This document shows positions 15,050 through 22,893 of a stretch of 46,931 nucleotides of DNA, one piece after another. Under the pieces are notes generated by a model, which worked only from the letters and a program-made list of their open reading frames with translations, was not told the origin of the DNA and searched no databases. The stretch is from Methylosinus sp. Ce-a6 (GTDB lineage Bacteria; Pseudomonadota; Alphaproteobacteria; Rhizobiales; Beijerinckiaceae): positions 1-46,931 of the forward strand of contig NZ_BGJX01000028.1 of the NCBI RefSeq assembly GCF_009811655.1, written 5' to 3'. The first letter of the stretch is position 1, and each line of letters opens with the position of its first letter. The translations under genes and the position numbers were made by a program.

Positions 15050-15535
15050 ATGACGGCTTCCGAGGCAGAACCTTCTCGTTCGACCACGCTCGCGGCCGAG
15101 GTCGTCGCGGCCTTCGTCGCCAATAACTCCCTGCCGATCGGAGACCTGCCTTCGCTGATCCACGCAGTACGCGGAGCGCTGGAAACTCTCGGCAAAGCGC
15201 CAATCGATACAACGCCGCCGCTGGTGAAACGGGAGCCGGCAGTTTCGGTCCGCAAGTCGATCACGCCTGATTTCATCATATGTCTCGAAGACGGGAAGAG
15301 CTTCAGATCGCTGCGACGCCATTTGAGGGCGCTCGGCATGAGTCCGGAGGAGTATCGGGCGAAATGGGGCCTGCCTGCGGACTATCCGATGGTCGCGCCC
15401 AATTACGCGGCGCAGCGATCGGAAATGGCGAAGACGCTCGGGCTCGGCCGACTTCGAAAAAGCGCGGCGTCGAGCCCTAAGGCGGTCGCCAGCGGGTCCG
15501 CCAAGCGCGGTCGCACGACCAAGAAAAAGGTGTAA
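15050..15535 (+). CDS. Ros/MucR-family transcriptional regulator
   Basis: This 161-residue protein has the MucR signature: CLEDGKSFRSLRRHL, then MSPEEYRAKWGLPADYPMVA, then NYAAQRS (about residues 78-126), with a basic tail. MucR/Ros proteins bind AT-rich promoters as oligomers and repress plasmid, surface and quorum genes in Hyphomicrobiales. The zinc ligands C78, D81 and H91 are present, but the residue four beyond H91 is Leu rather than the second His, so the finger may lack one ligand; some Ros homologues fold without zinc. GAGGAAA is 6 nt before the ATG. It is divergent from ardC and may control the plasmid genes. Confidence 0.85.
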   Translation: MTASEAEPSRSTTLAAEVVAAFVANNSLPIGDLPSLIHAVRGALETLGKAPIDTTPPLVKREPAVSVRKSITPDFIICLEDGKSFRSLRRHLRALGMSPEEYRAKWGLPADYPMVAPNYAAQRSEMAKTLGLGRLRKSAASSPKAVASGSAKRGRTTKKKV

Positions 15536-15877
15536 CCGGCGGCTTTCGAACCGCCATTAACGGATCGGAAATGCGCTGTCGGTCGCAATCGCGTGTCCTC
15601 GATTCGGACGACCTCCGTTCGGGATACGTACGGAGGTTCCAGAAATGGAACGCAGCCGTGACGGCGTCCTACAAAACTTCGAAAGAAAGATCGCTGTTCG
15701 CCCGGCCGTCCGGCGAGGGTTCGGGCAACTCCAGAAGCGGTTCGATCGGCCTGTGCCACATCCTGAGGGCCGCAGGAGGCTCTGTTCTGGGAAGCCTCGA
15801 TCGGTCGCCGGGGTTGAGTTCTCCATTTGTTCTTATTATTGCGTTACGCTGAATAGTTCTCCGATTCGGCGTGACGC
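15536..15877. other. intergenic region between the MucR-like gene and topB
   Basis: No convincing gene is present. Just after the regulator stop is a GGCGG/CCGCC stem (15538-15555) without a T-run. At 15611-15637 lies an 8-bp inverted repeat (ACCTCCGT ... ACGGAGGT, 11-nt loop), which could be an operator or hairpin upstream of topB. The DNA just before the topB start (15820-15870) is A/T-rich for this window and is the best place for the topB promoter, but I cannot fix -35 and -10 boxes. Confidence 0.4.
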
Positions 15878-18028
15878 ATGGCGACACTGATCATCACGGA
15901 AAAGGCCAGTCAGGCGAAGGATCTGCGCGCGGCTCTCGGCGCCCGCTTCGGGCAAATTTTGCCAGCCGAAGGCCATTTGCTTCGTCTGGCCGAACCCGAA
16001 GAGGTCAACCCCGCCTGGAAGAATTGGTCCTGCGTCGTCCTCGAGCCGGATGGGCTCTATCCCACCCGTGCAGCCACGCAAGGCAATAAGCCGGCGAAGC
16101 TCAGGGCCATCGCGACGGCGCTCTCCACATGCGACGACGTCATATTGGCGACCGACTGCGACCGCGAGGGTCAACTGATCGGTCAGGAAATCCTCGACCA
16201 TCTCGGCTATCGCGGACGTGTGCGGCGGGCTCTGTTCACCGCCCAGGACCCGAAGACGCTCCAGCAGGCTTTCGCTCGGCTGAAACCCAACGCCGAGATG
16301 CGCCCGCTCTACGAGGCCGCGGTGGCGCGCCAGCAGGCCGACCAGATCTTCAATCTGTCGCTCACGCGGACCGCGACGAAGACATTGCTCTCGCCCGGGG
16401 TTCGCGGTGTGATCGGGATCGGGCGGGTCAAGACGCCGACCTTGGCGATCGTCTGCCTGCGCGAATTGGAGATCCGCAATTTCCGACCCGAGGATTATTT
16501 CGAGGTCGTCGCTGCCGCGACCGTCGAGGGCGGCAGCTTTCTGATGCGTCATGCTCCGACGCCCAAGATGCGGATCAAAGAGCGCGCCCAAGCCGAAGTG
16601 ATCGCCAAAGCCGCCGCCGGCTATCAGGGTCCACTCGGCGTTTCGGTCGACGAAAAGCGTCAGGCGCCGCCGCGTCTCTTCGATCTTCCGTCACTGCAGA
16701 AGACGTGCGGCCAGCGCTGGGGATGGACAGCCGACAAGACGCTGTCTGTGGCGCAAGAGCTCTACGACGGCGATGGCAAGAAGCTGATCACCTACCCGCG
16801 GGCGGAAGCGCGCTATCTGACCGAAAATCAGATCGGCGACGTCCCGGCGATCGTCGCTGCGCTGACGCGCCTGCGCGGTTTCGCTCGGCTGGAAATCACC
16901 ACTCCCGTGATCCGACGCGGCAAATCCGGCCACTTCTGCGACAAGGCTCTGGAGGGCGTGTCGCATCACGCGGTCGTGCCGAATGTCAATGTTCTCGACG
17001 ACCTCGAAACCCGATTAGCGCGTCTCGACGAGGACGAAAAGCGGCTGTTCGCGCTCATTTGCCGTTCCTATCTCGCCGCTGTAATGCCCGACTACGAATA
17101 TCGCCAGACCGTCGTCACAATGGCCGTTCCGATTCCTGGCCGAGCGACAGCGGAATTCCGCGCCGTCGGGCGCATTCCGTTGCGACTCGGTTGGAAGGCC
17201 GTCTATCAGGCGATCGATCCAGATGCCGAGACAGAGGCGGAGCAGACGCTGCCCTCCCTTCGCGATGGCGAGAGCGCGACTCTTTCCGACGTTCGTGTCG
17301 AAGCAAAAAGAACACAGCCGCCGCCCCGCTACAATGAGGGAACGCTGGTGGATGCGATGCAGAATGCATGGCGTTTCGTCGAAGACGCCGCCCTTCGCGA
17401 CCGGCTGAAGGAAGCCAAAGGGATCGGCACGCCGGCGACCCGGGCGGAAATCATAAAGGGATTGAAGCGGCAGAATTTGCTGACCGCAGATGGCAAGCTC
17501 GTGCTGCCGACGGCGGCGGGATTGCAATTGTTCGAGCTGTTGCGTAGCGCGGCGCCTGCGCTCGTCGATCCAGCCACAACCGCTCTGTGGGAGATGCGCC
17601 TCGACGAGATCCTGATCGGAAAGGCGGACTTTCGAACCGTCATCGGCGGCATCGCCACGGCTGCTAGAGAATTGATCGATGCGTTGGTCGAGAAATCGAA
17701 TGGAAAAGTCGATTTGACCACCTCGGCGCCGGCGCGTCGTTCGGGACGTCGACGACGAAGCGGACAGGGGGACGCCCGACCCGCAGCGAGGAACGCGAGC
17801 GTGGATCCGCTTCGTCGTGGATCAAAGACGCGTCGGGCGTCGAAGGTGAAATCGGATGCATCGACCAAGAGCGTCGGCGACCCGCGCGCCGGGCGTTCGA
17901 AAGCGCCGACCGACAAAATGGTCGCCTATGCGCGAAGTCTCGCGCGCGCAAAGAAAGTGAAATTGCCCGAAGGCTATCAGCAGGACTTCGACGCCTGCCG
18001 CCAGTTTCTCGACGAACATGCGGGATAG
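15878..18028 (+). CDS. topB: DNA topoisomerase III (plasmid type IA)
   Basis: A 716-residue type IA topoisomerase. The Toprim domain opens the protein (TLIITEKASQAKDL; ATDCDREGQLIG holds the DxD pair), followed by the GRVKTPTLA gate and the catalytic tyrosine Y306 in LITYPRAEARYL. The enzyme nicks one strand through a 5'-phosphotyrosine and resolves single-strand links in replication and conjugation intermediates. The tail from about 600 is Arg/Lys/Ser-rich and ends in the short domain APTDKMVAYARSLARAKKV found at the end of plasmid TopB proteins; zinc fingers are absent. It is monocistronic on the plus strand, facing the minus-strand cluster. Chromosomal TopA is excluded by length and architecture. 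Confidence 0.9.
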   Translation: MATLIITEKASQAKDLRAALGARFGQILPAEGHLLRLAEPEEVNPAWKNWSCVVLEPDGLYPTRAATQGNKPAKLRAIATALSTCDDVILATDCDREGQLIGQEILDHLGYRGRVRRALFTAQDPKTLQQAFARLKPNAEMRPLYEAAVARQQADQIFNLSLTRTATKTLLSPGVRGVIGIGRVKTPTLAIVCLRELEIRNFRPEDYFEVVAAATVEGGSFLMRHAPTPKMRIKERAQAEVIAKAAAGYQGPLGVSVDEKRQAPPRLFDLPSLQKTCGQRWGWTADKTLSVAQELYDGDGKKLITYPRAEARYLTENQIGDVPAIVAALTRLRGFARLEITTPVIRRGKSGHFCDKALEGVSHHAVVPNVNVLDDLETRLARLDEDEKRLFALICRSYLAAVMPDYEYRQTVVTMAVPIPGRATAEFRAVGRIPLRLGWKAVYQAIDPDAETEAEQTLPSLRDGESATLSDVRVEAKRTQPPPRYNEGTLVDAMQNAWRFVEDAALRDRLKEAKGIGTPATRAEIIKGLKRQNLLTADGKLVLPTAAGLQLFELLRSAAPALVDPATTALWEMRLDEILIGKADFRTVIGGIATAARELIDALVEKSNGKVDLTTSAPARRSGRRRRSGQGDARPAARNASVDPLRRGSKTRRASKVKSDASTKSVGDPRAGRSKAPTDKMVAYARSLARAKKVKLPEGYQQDFDACRQFLDEHAG

Positions 18029-18080
18029 CGCAATTCCTGCCAATGTCCCTTTCGCAATCCTCATCGACGGGCCGCTTCTG

Positions 18081-18740
18081 TCAAGGCGCCGTATCTACTC
18101 GGCATTCTCGGGAACCGGCGGATTTCAGCGTCACGGCTCCATGGGCTCCAGATGCTCGCAGGTGGTAATTTCGATCCTTTATCTTCGTGATCTTGTAGAG
18201 CGTGCCGGATTTCGGATCGCGAAAAAGCACCGAGCGACGCTTTTTGCGAGGATCTGCGACCACCTGCAGCTCGCTGTAACTGCGACCGTCCGCAAAGGCG
18301 ATGGGCCGATCGAAAAAAATAGTCTGTCCAGGCTGCGGAGAGGGCTTTCGTGCTCGGGCGCTTCGATGGACGGCGCTATCGCGACATCGTCGGCGCCACT
18401 CGATGGCAGTCACGTCTTCTGTTGGAGTGAGCAAATCGAGAATCGTCTTGGGACATTCGCTTTCGTTCGGTCCCATCGACTCACATTGCTCCTTATATCC
18501 GAAGATGTAGCCTTCAGGATCGCGAGGATTGTAGTCGACAAGGCAAACGAGCGCCCAAACTTCGCGTGAGCCCGACAATTTGTCGACGCACTCGACCCCC
18601 GCATAGTAGACGCGCATCTTCACGAGAGCGGATTTCAAGACCTTCGAGCGGTGATCCTCTCGCTCGTAGGTGAATTGCGCGTCGAGATAGCGGCGCGGTC
18701 CGTCATGGCCTCTCAATGAAGTCATATAAAGCCAGCCCAT
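18081..18740 (-). CDS. DUF6927-like plasmid protein
   Basis: The start at 18740 (MGWLYMTSLRGHDGPRRYLD) has GTGGAGG about 5 nt upstream. The N-terminus, followed by AQFTYERED and KMRVYYAGVECVD, is a pattern I associate with a conserved alphaproteobacterial plasmid family (DUF6927, from memory). About 219 residues; no catalytic motif or membrane segment is seen. A terminator-like hairpin ends 15 nt before the ATG, so expression depends on read-through. Its function is unknown. Confidence 0.7.
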   Translation of the reverse strand: MGWLYMTSLRGHDGPRRYLDAQFTYEREDHRSKVLKSALVKMRVYYAGVECVDKLSGSREVWALVCLVDYNPRDPEGYIFGYKEQCESMGPNESECPKTILDLLTPTEDVTAIEWRRRCRDSAVHRSARARKPSPQPGQTIFFDRPIAFADGRSYSELQVVADPRKKRRSVLFRDPKSGTLYKITKIKDRNYHLRASGAHGAVTLKSAGSRECRVDTAP

Positions 18741-18755
18741 GTGAGCCTCCACTCG

Positions 18756-18785
18756 AAAAAAGAGCCCGGCGCAGCGGCCGGGCTC
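18756..18785 (-). terminator. intrinsic terminator or attenuator directly before a start codon
   Basis: On the minus strand GAGCCCGG (78-85 of the 18700s) pairs with CCGGGCTC (62-69) around an 8-nt loop, followed by six T residues (18756-18761). The ATG at 18740 and its ribosome binding site fill the next 15 nt, so no promoter lies between. It may end transcripts from the 19-20 kb genes or act as an attenuator. Confidence 0.65.
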
Positions 18786-18817
18786 GACTGCAAAGCGTGA
18801 GCATACGCGCGCGCGAG

Positions 18818-19090
18818 CTATGGCGACGCACGATGGCGTACATGATCCGAATTGCTCGGCATTCCGCTCGGCGTCAGAAAGCCACGCGCGTCATAGACGG
18901 ATTTCGATCCATCGGAGAAGCTGACCGTGAAAAAGCTAGAGCCATTGTTCTTCCTCCAAAATCGCACCTGCGCATCGGGATCGATGCGCAGGCCCATGGC
19001 GATGACGCCGTAGTCATCGAGCAGCGGCGCCGGAACCCCGCTATCCGCCGCTCTTTTGATTTCGTATTGGAGATCGAATGCCTTAGTCAT
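18818..19090 (-). CDS. hypothetical protein, 90 aa
   Basis: Starts MTKAFDLQYEIKRAADSG at 19090. The body (GVPAPLLDDYGVIAMGLRID, then FFTVSFSDGSKSVYDARGF) looks like a small beta-rich domain and is followed by a polar tail. Longer in-frame starts to 19363 would cover sequence of unusual composition. It is preceded by 131 bp without a gene and followed by the terminator-like hairpin. No family is recognised. Confidence 0.55.
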   Translation of the reverse strand: MTKAFDLQYEIKRAADSGVPAPLLDDYGVIAMGLRIDPDAQVRFWRKNNGSSFFTVSFSDGSKSVYDARGFLTPSGMPSNSDHVRHRASP

Positions 19091-19221
19091 GATTCGAGCT
19101 TTTCGCATCCTTTTGTGACCATTCCGAGGTAAGGACAAACCGTCGAGCGTCTCCTCATGGAATACGGCCGAAGAATCCCGCGTTTGCGAGACGTAGGGAG
19201 AGCTCGAGACCCGCGCGATAT

Positions 19222-19461
19222 TCAGTGACCCTCGCAGTGTATTCGTCCTGCGCGCCATTCGACGAATTCGCTTCGATGACGCTCCAACCAGGTCAGGAGA
19301 TCGTGTAACTCGTCGAGGTCCCCGAGCAATGTGTCGAATTCCGATTGGCGGACACCCCCGCACTTTCTCGGTCCAGCTGTTCGCAGGAGCTGCTGGACCA
19401 CGCGGATCGTCGCGGCGTGCGCGGTGAGAGAATGTCGCTTCTTTCCGCCGGAGTCGTTCAT
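19222..19461 (-). CDS. hypothetical helical protein, 79 aa
   Basis: The ATG at 19461 overlaps the TGA of the upstream methylase gene (ATGA), a coupling signature that decides the start. The protein begins MNDSGGKKRHSLTAHAAT and is mainly helical, with an acidic-hydrophobic segment DTLLGDLDELHDLLTWLERH. It is probably a small accessory protein of the methylase operon. No function is known. Confidence 0.6.
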   Translation of the reverse strand: MNDSGGKKRHSLTAHAATIRVVQQLLRTAGPRKCGGVRQSEFDTLLGDLDELHDLLTWLERHRSEFVEWRAGRIHCEGH

Positions 19462-20054
19462 GGGCTTCGCCTCAGCCATCCGAAGGATGGTTCGCCGCTA
19501 TGGTTCTTTTCCCAGATATACCATGCGAAGTCCGTTCGCCCCCCGCGCGCTTTCAGGCCCGCGAGGATGACTGGCCCCGGCGGCATGGAAGGTCGCGGCG
19601 TTATGATCAGCACCCGCCGCGGAAAGGTTTGCTCCAACCACCTCGAGCGGCGATCGCCGCTGATCCAGGAAAGGGGAAGGATCATCGCGACCTTTCGTCT
19701 CGCGATCTTCCGCGCGCGAACGACAAATTCCCGCGCCAAACCGAATGGCGGATTGCAACAAATATTGTCTGGCCTCTGGTCACGCGGCTCGTCGGACAGA
19801 AAGTCGGCGATACGATCGCAGAACATGGATCTTCGAACCTTGTCCTCGCCGCGGACTTCATTGTAGCCCGCGGCTCTCGCGGCCTCGACGATGCGACCGA
19901 GACCACAGGCAGGATCGCAGATGGAGCCTTCGAAAGGCTCGTCCTCGAAGAGCCGGCGATCGACCCAGCTTTCTTCGACGTACCAATCCTCCGGGTGTCG
20001 AGCCCAGAGATGGGCGTTGAGCGCGCGCTCGGGGACGGCGGGAAGGATTTCCAT
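19458..20054 (-). CDS. small SAM-dependent adenine DNA methylase
   Basis: This 198-residue protein contains an SAM-binding motif (CDPACGLGRIVEAA) and the catalytic motif NPPF (in ICCNPPFG) of N6-adenine or N4-cytosine methyltransferases. It has no target-recognition domain, as is usual for short plasmid or phage orphan methylases. Start taken at ATG 20054; a TTG at 20066 is possible. It is followed by an ATGA-overlapping small gene. Such solitary methylases may mask sites from restriction, which fits with ArdC and the DarB-like enzyme on the same replicon. Its specificity is unknown. Confidence 0.75.
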   Translation of the reverse strand: MEILPAVPERALNAHLWARHPEDWYVEESWVDRRLFEDEPFEGSICDPACGLGRIVEAARAAGYNEVRGEDKVRRSMFCDRIADFLSDEPRDQRPDNICCNPPFGLAREFVVRARKIARRKVAMILPLSWISGDRRSRWLEQTFPRRVLIITPRPSMPPGPVILAGLKARGGRTDFAWYIWEKNHSGEPSFGWLRRSP

Positions 20055-20062
20055 CGCCGTTC

Positions 20063-20395
20063 TCAATTTGAGCCGAGATCGTAGTTGGCGGCTGGATCGG
20101 AGCGAGCCGCGACGAGGCGGCGCAATCTGACGATTTCGAGCCCCATTTCGTCACGGCTCATTTCTTCCGGTTCGAGCCGATCGAGTTCGGTTTTCCAATC
20201 GGCGCGCGTCGTCGGAGCGCCGAAGAGCCAGTCGGCGCCTCCCGCGCGCACGATCTCCTCTGCGGTTGCGTCGCTCACGCGGCAGAGCGTGGCGTACTCG
20301 GTCTCGCCGCAGCTGTCGTGATACCGAAGTTGCAAGGCCCAACGGATTCGGGGATCGACGCTGAGGGAGGAAGGGCGGAGGATCAAGTCGACCAT
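20063..20395 (-). CDS. hypothetical protein, 110 aa
   Basis: The ATG at 20395 has AGGAGA 7 nt upstream. The sequence MVDLILRPSSLSVDPRIRW, then CRVSDATAEEIVRAGGADW, ends with a charged helix (PEEMSRDEMGLEIVRLRRL). No motif is recognised. It lies between the ribonucleotide reductase and the methylase, and is likely in one operon with the methylase. Confidence 0.6.
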   Translation of the reverse strand: MVDLILRPSSLSVDPRIRWALQLRYHDSCGETEYATLCRVSDATAEEIVRAGGADWLFGAPTTRADWKTELDRLEPEEMSRDEMGLEIVRLRRLVAARSDPAANYDLGSN

Positions 20396-20434
20396 GTGAG
20401 TATCTCCTGAAAATTGGGCAGTTGGAAGGGACGC

Positions 20435-22708
20435 TCAAGAACATTTCGACCAACCGCAGTGACGACAGGTCAAGCAGCCGTCGTTCTTGATGAGGCCAGG
20501 CTGGCTGCATTTCGGGCAGAGTGCGCCGAGCGTGCGCGCCAGCGGACGTTCGTCGGAAGCGTGCGCGACGATCGCTTCCGACGGAGCGAGAAAGCCGATA
20601 TCGATCATGTGTCGCTCGATGATGGAGCCGAAGGCGGCGACCAAGGAGGGGACATAACGCCCTTCGCTCCAATGCCCGCCGCGCGGGTCGAACACCGCCT
20701 TCAACTCTTCTGCGACGAATGCGACGTCGCCGCCGCGGCGGAACACCGCGCTGATCATGCGCGTCAGAGCGACGACCCAGGCGTAATGTTCCATCGACTT
20801 CGAATTGAGGAACACTTCATAGGGCCGCCGCCTCCCATCCTCTTCGATGTCGTTGATCGTTACGTAGAACGCATGCTCGCTCTCCGGCCAGCGCAGCTTG
20901 TAGGTCGCGCCGGCGAGCATTTCCTCGCGGGGCGTGATCGCCGGATGCGGCAGCGCCGTGGGAACGGTCGTCGCGGGCGTGGTGGTCGACAGGATGGAGC
21001 CGGTGATCTCGTTCGGACGATAGGTCGTGCAGCCCTTGCAGCCGGAGCGATAAGCGTCCATGTAGATCGTCTTGAAATCCTCGAACGAGATATCGGCCGG
21101 GCAGTTCACCGTCTTGGAGATCGAAGCGTCGACGTGGTCCTGAACCGCGGCCTGCATACGAATGTGATCGGCGGGCGTCAGGGTCTGGGCGGTGACGAAA
21201 TATTCCGGCAGTGGTGCGTCGGCGCCGAATTTTTCGCGGTAGAGGCGGACGGCGTAGTCTTCGACCTCCTGCTCGGCGAAGGAATTGTCGGGTTGGCGGA
21301 TCTTGCGCAGATAGGAAAGATCGAAGATCGGCTCGATTCCCGAGGAGACATTTTCCGCGAACAGTGAAATCGTCCCCGTCGGCGCGATCGAGGTGAGCAA
21401 GGCGTTGCGAATGCCATTCTCGAAGATCGCGGCTTTGATGTCGTCGTCGAGATTGCGAACGGTCTCCCCGGCAAGATAGGCGTCGCGGTCGAAGAGCGGG
21501 AAGCCCCCCTTCTCTTTGGCGAGATCGATCGACGCGACATAGGCCTGCCGACTGATCAGACGCATCCAGCGCGCCGCCATTGCAGCGGCCTCCGGCGACC
21601 CGTAGGTGAGCCGGCACATGGCGAGCGCATCGGCGAGACCGGTGACGCCGAGACCGATGCGCCGCTTCGAAAAGGCCTCGACGCGCTGGGCCTCGAGCGC
21701 GAATTGCGAAATTTCGATCGTATTGTCGAGCATGCGCACGGCAATCGAAACGAGAGCGGTCAGCTCCTCCTCGTCGAGATGGGCATGCGCTGTGAAAGGG
21801 TCGCGCACGAGCTTGGCGAGAAGAAGCGAGGCGAGGTCACAGGGGGCGTAGGGTGGCATGGGCTGCTCGCCACAAGGATTGGTCGCCGCGATCGTTTCGC
21901 AATAGTAGAGGTTGTTGCGCGCGTTGATGCGGTCGATGAAAATGACGCCGGGGTCGGCATAGTCATAGTTCGCACGCATGATCTGGTCCCAGAGGTCGCG
22001 AGCCCAGATCGTGCGGTACACCTCGCCGCCGAACACGAGTGGCCAATCCTTGTCTGCGTCGACGGCCGCCATGAAAGCGTCGGTGACGAGGACCGAGAGA
22101 TTGAAATTGCGCAGACGGGTCTTGTCGGCCTTCGCGGAGACGAAGGCCTCGATGTCGGGATGATCGCAGCGCATCGTCGCCATCATGGCGCCGCGCCGCG
22201 TGCCGGCCGACATGATCGTGCCGCACATGGAATTCCACACATCCATGAAGGACAACGGACCAGAGGCGTCGGCTCCAACCCCTTTGACGAGCGCGCCCTT
22301 CGGGCGAATCGTCGAAAAGTCATAGCCGATGCCGCCGCCGTGCTGCATGGTGAGCGCCGCCTCGCGAAGATGCGAGAAGATGGCGTCGAGATCGTCCTCG
22401 ATCGTTCCCATGACGAAGCAGTTGAAGAGGGTCACGCGGCGCGAGACCCCTGCCCCGGCGAGGATGCGGCCGCCCGGCAAAAATTTGAAATCCTCCAGAG
22501 CCGAATAGAAGGTTTTCTCCCATTGCGCGGGATCGGATTCGGCCATCGCAAGGGCGCGGGCGACACGGCGCCAGCTGTCTTCGATGGTCAGGTCGATCGG
22601 CTCTCCGGCGGGCGCCTTCAGCCGGTATTTGTCGTCCCAAGTCTGTTGCGAGATCGCGGGCAGCGTCGCGCCTATCGGGCGCGATCGGGTTGCGGATATC
22701 ATATTCAT
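20435..22708 (-). CDS. nrdJ: class II (adenosylcobalamin-dependent) ribonucleotide reductase
   Basis: A 757-residue NrdJ. Disulfide-forming C97 lies in TLFNCFVM, and the thiyl-radical site is NPCGE at 277-281 (C279, E281). The C-terminus has the zinc-ribbon-like CPKCSQPG ... CRHCGWSKCS that carries the redox cysteines reaching the active site. The enzyme reduces ribonucleotides to deoxyribonucleotides using vitamin B12, without oxygen dependence. Carriage of nrdJ on a plasmid would give the host extra dNTP supply during replication or phage-like growth. Leader B precedes it, and no nrdR-type box was identified. The length and motifs are complete, so the gene is probably active. Confidence 0.92.
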   Translation of the reverse strand: MNMISATRSRPIGATLPAISQQTWDDKYRLKAPAGEPIDLTIEDSWRRVARALAMAESDPAQWEKTFYSALEDFKFLPGGRILAGAGVSRRVTLFNCFVMGTIEDDLDAIFSHLREAALTMQHGGGIGYDFSTIRPKGALVKGVGADASGPLSFMDVWNSMCGTIMSAGTRRGAMMATMRCDHPDIEAFVSAKADKTRLRNFNLSVLVTDAFMAAVDADKDWPLVFGGEVYRTIWARDLWDQIMRANYDYADPGVIFIDRINARNNLYYCETIAATNPCGEQPMPPYAPCDLASLLLAKLVRDPFTAHAHLDEEELTALVSIAVRMLDNTIEISQFALEAQRVEAFSKRRIGLGVTGLADALAMCRLTYGSPEAAAMAARWMRLISRQAYVASIDLAKEKGGFPLFDRDAYLAGETVRNLDDDIKAAIFENGIRNALLTSIAPTGTISLFAENVSSGIEPIFDLSYLRKIRQPDNSFAEQEVEDYAVRLYREKFGADAPLPEYFVTAQTLTPADHIRMQAAVQDHVDASISKTVNCPADISFEDFKTIYMDAYRSGCKGCTTYRPNEITGSILSTTTPATTVPTALPHPAITPREEMLAGATYKLRWPESEHAFYVTINDIEEDGRRRPYEVFLNSKSMEHYAWVVALTRMISAVFRRGGDVAFVAEELKAVFDPRGGHWSEGRYVPSLVAAFGSIIERHMIDIGFLAPSEAIVAHASDERPLARTLGALCPKCSQPGLIKNDGCLTCRHCGWSKCS

Positions 22709-22731
22709 GATTTGCTCCTCGAGCAGTGGAT

Positions 22732-22822
22732 GGTTTTCTCCGATAAAACCCCGAAGGCCGCCTCACGCCCGTCGGGGCAAGGGCGCGCGGAACGCGCGGG
22801 AGCCTCGGCGACGAACCCTTGC
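22732..22822 (-). promoter_or_regulatory. two-hairpin structured leader B, upstream of nrdJ
   Basis: Distal stem GCAAGGG (22816-22822) / CCCTTGC (22777-22783). The inner hairpin is CGCGCG-GAA-CGCGCG (22784-22798), perfect in 6 bp. The second hairpin, GGTTTT with AAAACC (22732-22750), lies 27 nt further on; the nrdJ ATG (22708) follows 23 nt later. Over the distal element it is almost identical to copy C. Confidence 0.65.
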
Positions 22823-22893
22823 GGCGATGGGCGCGCAGGCGGCACTCGTGTCTTCAATGATTTTCGGTTCTCGTTCCTTCTTCCGGCCTTTGC

